Assembly: GCA_039807445.1 (NCBI GenBank)
Contig: JBDHRG010000022.1
Span: 1 to 28,610, forward strand
Direction: 5' to 3'
Source of the DNA: JBDHRG01 sp039807445
Lineage (GTDB): Bacteria; Pseudomonadota; Gammaproteobacteria; Competibacterales; Competibacteraceae
DNA: 28,610 nt
The notes beneath the pieces were generated by a model that saw nothing but the letters and a program-made list of their open reading frames with translations, was not told where the DNA came from and did not search any database. Of the stretch, positions 27,379 through 28,610 are shown in pieces (position 1 is the stretch's first letter; every line of letters begins with the position of its first letter). A program made the position numbers and the translations under genes.

Positions 27379-28485
27379 TCACCTCCCGCCTGCGGACCCC
27401 GCGTCAGTGTGACCAGAATGTGACTCGGGGTTTTTCGTTTCCAGCCGCTCGACCGCCGCGCGCACGTTCTCCGGTGCCAGGTGGGCGTAGCGTTCGGTCA
27501 TCTGCACCGTAGTGTGGCCGAGCAGTTCCTTGACCTCCGCCAGCGGCACGCCCGACGACACCAGCCACGCGGCGCAGGTGTGGCGCAGGTCGTGCGGCGT
27601 GAAGTTCTCGATGCCGACCCTGGCGCACGCCGTCGTGAAGCCCTTGCGGATGTTCCGCACGCGGCTGCCGTCCTTGTGGCAGAACACCCACGGCGAGCCC
27701 GGGCAGTGCTCGGCGCGGAAGCCCGCCAGGCGCAGCAGCGCGGCGCGGGCTGCGCGGTTGAGCGGCACCGAGCGGCGCCGGGCGGTCTTGGTGTGCTCGG
27801 GGTCGAGGAGCAGCAGCGCGTCCGCCAGGCTGACCCGGCGCCACTCGAGCCCGAGCAGCTCGCCCTTGCGACAGCCGGTGTTGAGCGCCAGATGGATGAA
27901 ATCGGCCAGGTGTGGCGCACGCGGCTCCTGCTCCGCGGCCTGGATCAGCCGGGCGGCCTCCGCGCGCGTGAGCCAGCGCACCCGGCCCTCGCCGGCCGGC
28001 GGGCGTCGTCCCTGCACCGGGTTGGGGACGTTCCAGTCCCACCAGCGGCGGGCGTGGTTGATCGCCGCCGACAGCAGCGACAGCTCGCGGCGGATGGTGC
28101 TCGCCTTGACGCCGAGTCCGCGGCGGCCGGCGATGTAGCCGTGCACGTCGGCGGCGCCGAGGCCGTCCAGCGCGCGGCCGGTGAAGGCCGCGTACAGGTG
28201 GCGCGCGATGCGGTGGTCGCGCTCGGTGCTGCGTTTGCTCGGCCGCGTCTCTTCCAGGTAGCGCAACATCAGCTCGTCGAACGTGTGGCTGGGCGCTTCG
28301 CCCCAGTGGCGGCCGCGGTGCGTTTCGAGCCGCCTCTTGGCGAGGAGCGCTTCGGCTTCCCGTCGGTCGGCAGTGCCAGTACTGCGGCGAGCTCTCTGGC
28401 CGCCCACGTCGGTGTAGCTGGCCCACCAGTACGGCGACTTCCTGCGCCGGTAGATGCCGTCCTGATCTCGTCTGCGCTTCGGCAT
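27379..28485 (-). CDS. Tyrosine recombinase (phage/island integrase)
   Basis: A 368-residue site-specific recombinase. An N-terminal basic arm-binding region (RRRDQDGIYRRRKSPYWWASY) and a SAM-like core-binding domain (about 65-150) come before the catalytic domain (about 170-350). The catalytic set is complete: R206 in NTGCRKGELLGL, K233 in HTKTARRR, H308 and R311 in HDLRH, H334 in LLGHTT and the nucleophile Y343 in ERYAH. The ATG at 28483-28485 has GGAGG nine bases upstream. The gene runs toward tRNA-Met and stops 19 bp from it, the usual arrangement for an element integrated at that tRNA. The element body would lie to the right, outside the window. There is no damage to suggest inactivity. 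Confidence 0.95.
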   Translation of the reverse strand: MPKRRRDQDGIYRRRKSPYWWASYTDVGGQRARRSTGTADRREAEALLAKRRLETHRGRHWGEAPSHTFDELMLRYLEETRPSKRSTERDHRIARHLYAAFTGRALDGLGAADVHGYIAGRRGLGVKASTIRRELSLLSAAINHARRWWDWNVPNPVQGRRPPAGEGRVRWLTRAEAARLIQAAEQEPRAPHLADFIHLALNTGCRKGELLGLEWRRVSLADALLLLDPEHTKTARRRSVPLNRAARAALLRLAGFRAEHCPGSPWVFCHKDGSRVRNIRKGFTTACARVGIENFTPHDLRHTCAAWLVSSGVPLAEVKELLGHTTVQMTERYAHLAPENVRAAVERLETKNPESHSGHTDAGSAGGR

Positions 28486-28529
28486 GTGCTGTTGCCTCCA
28501 GCCAGCACATCCGGCCCCGCGCAGCCGGC

Positions 28530-28558
28530 ATTATGCGAGGCCGGCATAAGCGCGTCCA
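28530..28558 (-). promoter_or_regulatory. Promoter of the recombinase gene with an overlapping dyad
   Basis: Minus strand: -35 TGGACG (28553-28558, four of six), 17 bp, -10 CATAAT (28530-28535, five of six). Arms TTATGC (28531-28536) and GCATAA (28544-28549) form a dyad with a 7-bp gap across the -10 and spacer, and GCCGGCAT occurs twice directly (28524-28531 and 28540-28547). It could be an operator for an element-encoded regulator. Confidence 0.45.
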
Positions 28559-28610
28559 CGAAGGCGGACAGCGCCACCGCCGGGATGCGCGGCGCGCGCG
28601 GGCGCGGGTA

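Noticed and set aside
28486..28610. C-terminus of an excisionase reading RIPAVALSAFVDALMP on the minus strand
   Set aside because: It faintly recalls the end of helix-turn-helix excisionases, but the frame runs about 210 bp into the recombinase gene with no stop, and the start is outside the window. Too weak to list as a gene.

Overview
The window is high-GC chromosomal DNA from a proteobacterium, most likely a betaproteobacterium (Rhodocyclales/Nitrosomonadales-like; inference from gene order and protein style, not a database result). Three conserved blocks point there: pilMNOPQ-aroK-aroB followed by gltB-gltD and hemE; hemA-prfA-prmC-moeB; and TPR lipoprotein-pathway gene-lolB-ispE-tRNA-Gln-prs-rplY-pth-ychF. 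Nearly all of it is core housekeeping: tetrapyrrole synthesis (hemE, hemA), ammonia assimilation (gltBD), the shikimate pathway (aroK, aroB), type IV pilus/competence machinery (pilMNOPQ), translation (prfA, prmC, rplY, pth, ychF, two tRNAs), PRPP and isoprenoid supply (prs, ispE) and outer-membrane lipoprotein insertion (lolB).

Layout. 1-175: 3' end of a plus-strand gene with a phosphotransacetylase-like C-terminus, probably malic enzyme. 297-10875: a long minus-strand run (read right to left: aroK, aroB, a 54-residue DamX-like SPOR remnant, gltB, gltD, hemE, a Nudix hydrolase, a CBS-domain protein). 10928-15606: the minus-strand pilMNOPQ operon, its genes overlapping or nearly abutting, and leading into aroK-aroB. 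15704-16339: one plus-strand gene of unknown function, divergent from pilM. 16431-20414: the minus-strand hemA-prfA-prmC-moeB operon, with ATGA-type overlaps at the first two junctions. 20538-27139: plus-strand TPR protein, lolB, ispE, tRNA-Gln, prs, rplY, pth, ychF. 27283-27359: tRNA-Met, abutted by a tyrosine-recombinase gene (27379-28485, minus), which marks the probable edge of an integrated element whose body lies beyond the window.

The most unusual structure is between genes. At three intergenic sites (about 181-300, 4177-4248 and 16307-16450) the DNA is made of degenerate 7-bp units arranged as inverted repeats or a tandem array, directly touching the ends of the flanking genes. Two sites share a 16-base identity and the same GCACGAG unit; the third uses different units on the same 7-bp period. 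They look like one family of heptamer-built hairpins or terminators. Other points of interest are a decayed damX at its ancestral place after aroB, a consensus promoter inside ispE resembling that of tRNA-Met, a sigma-54-like site before pilM, and the recombinase at tRNA-Met. I found no CRISPR array, toxin-antitoxin pair, defence system or biosynthetic cluster in the window.
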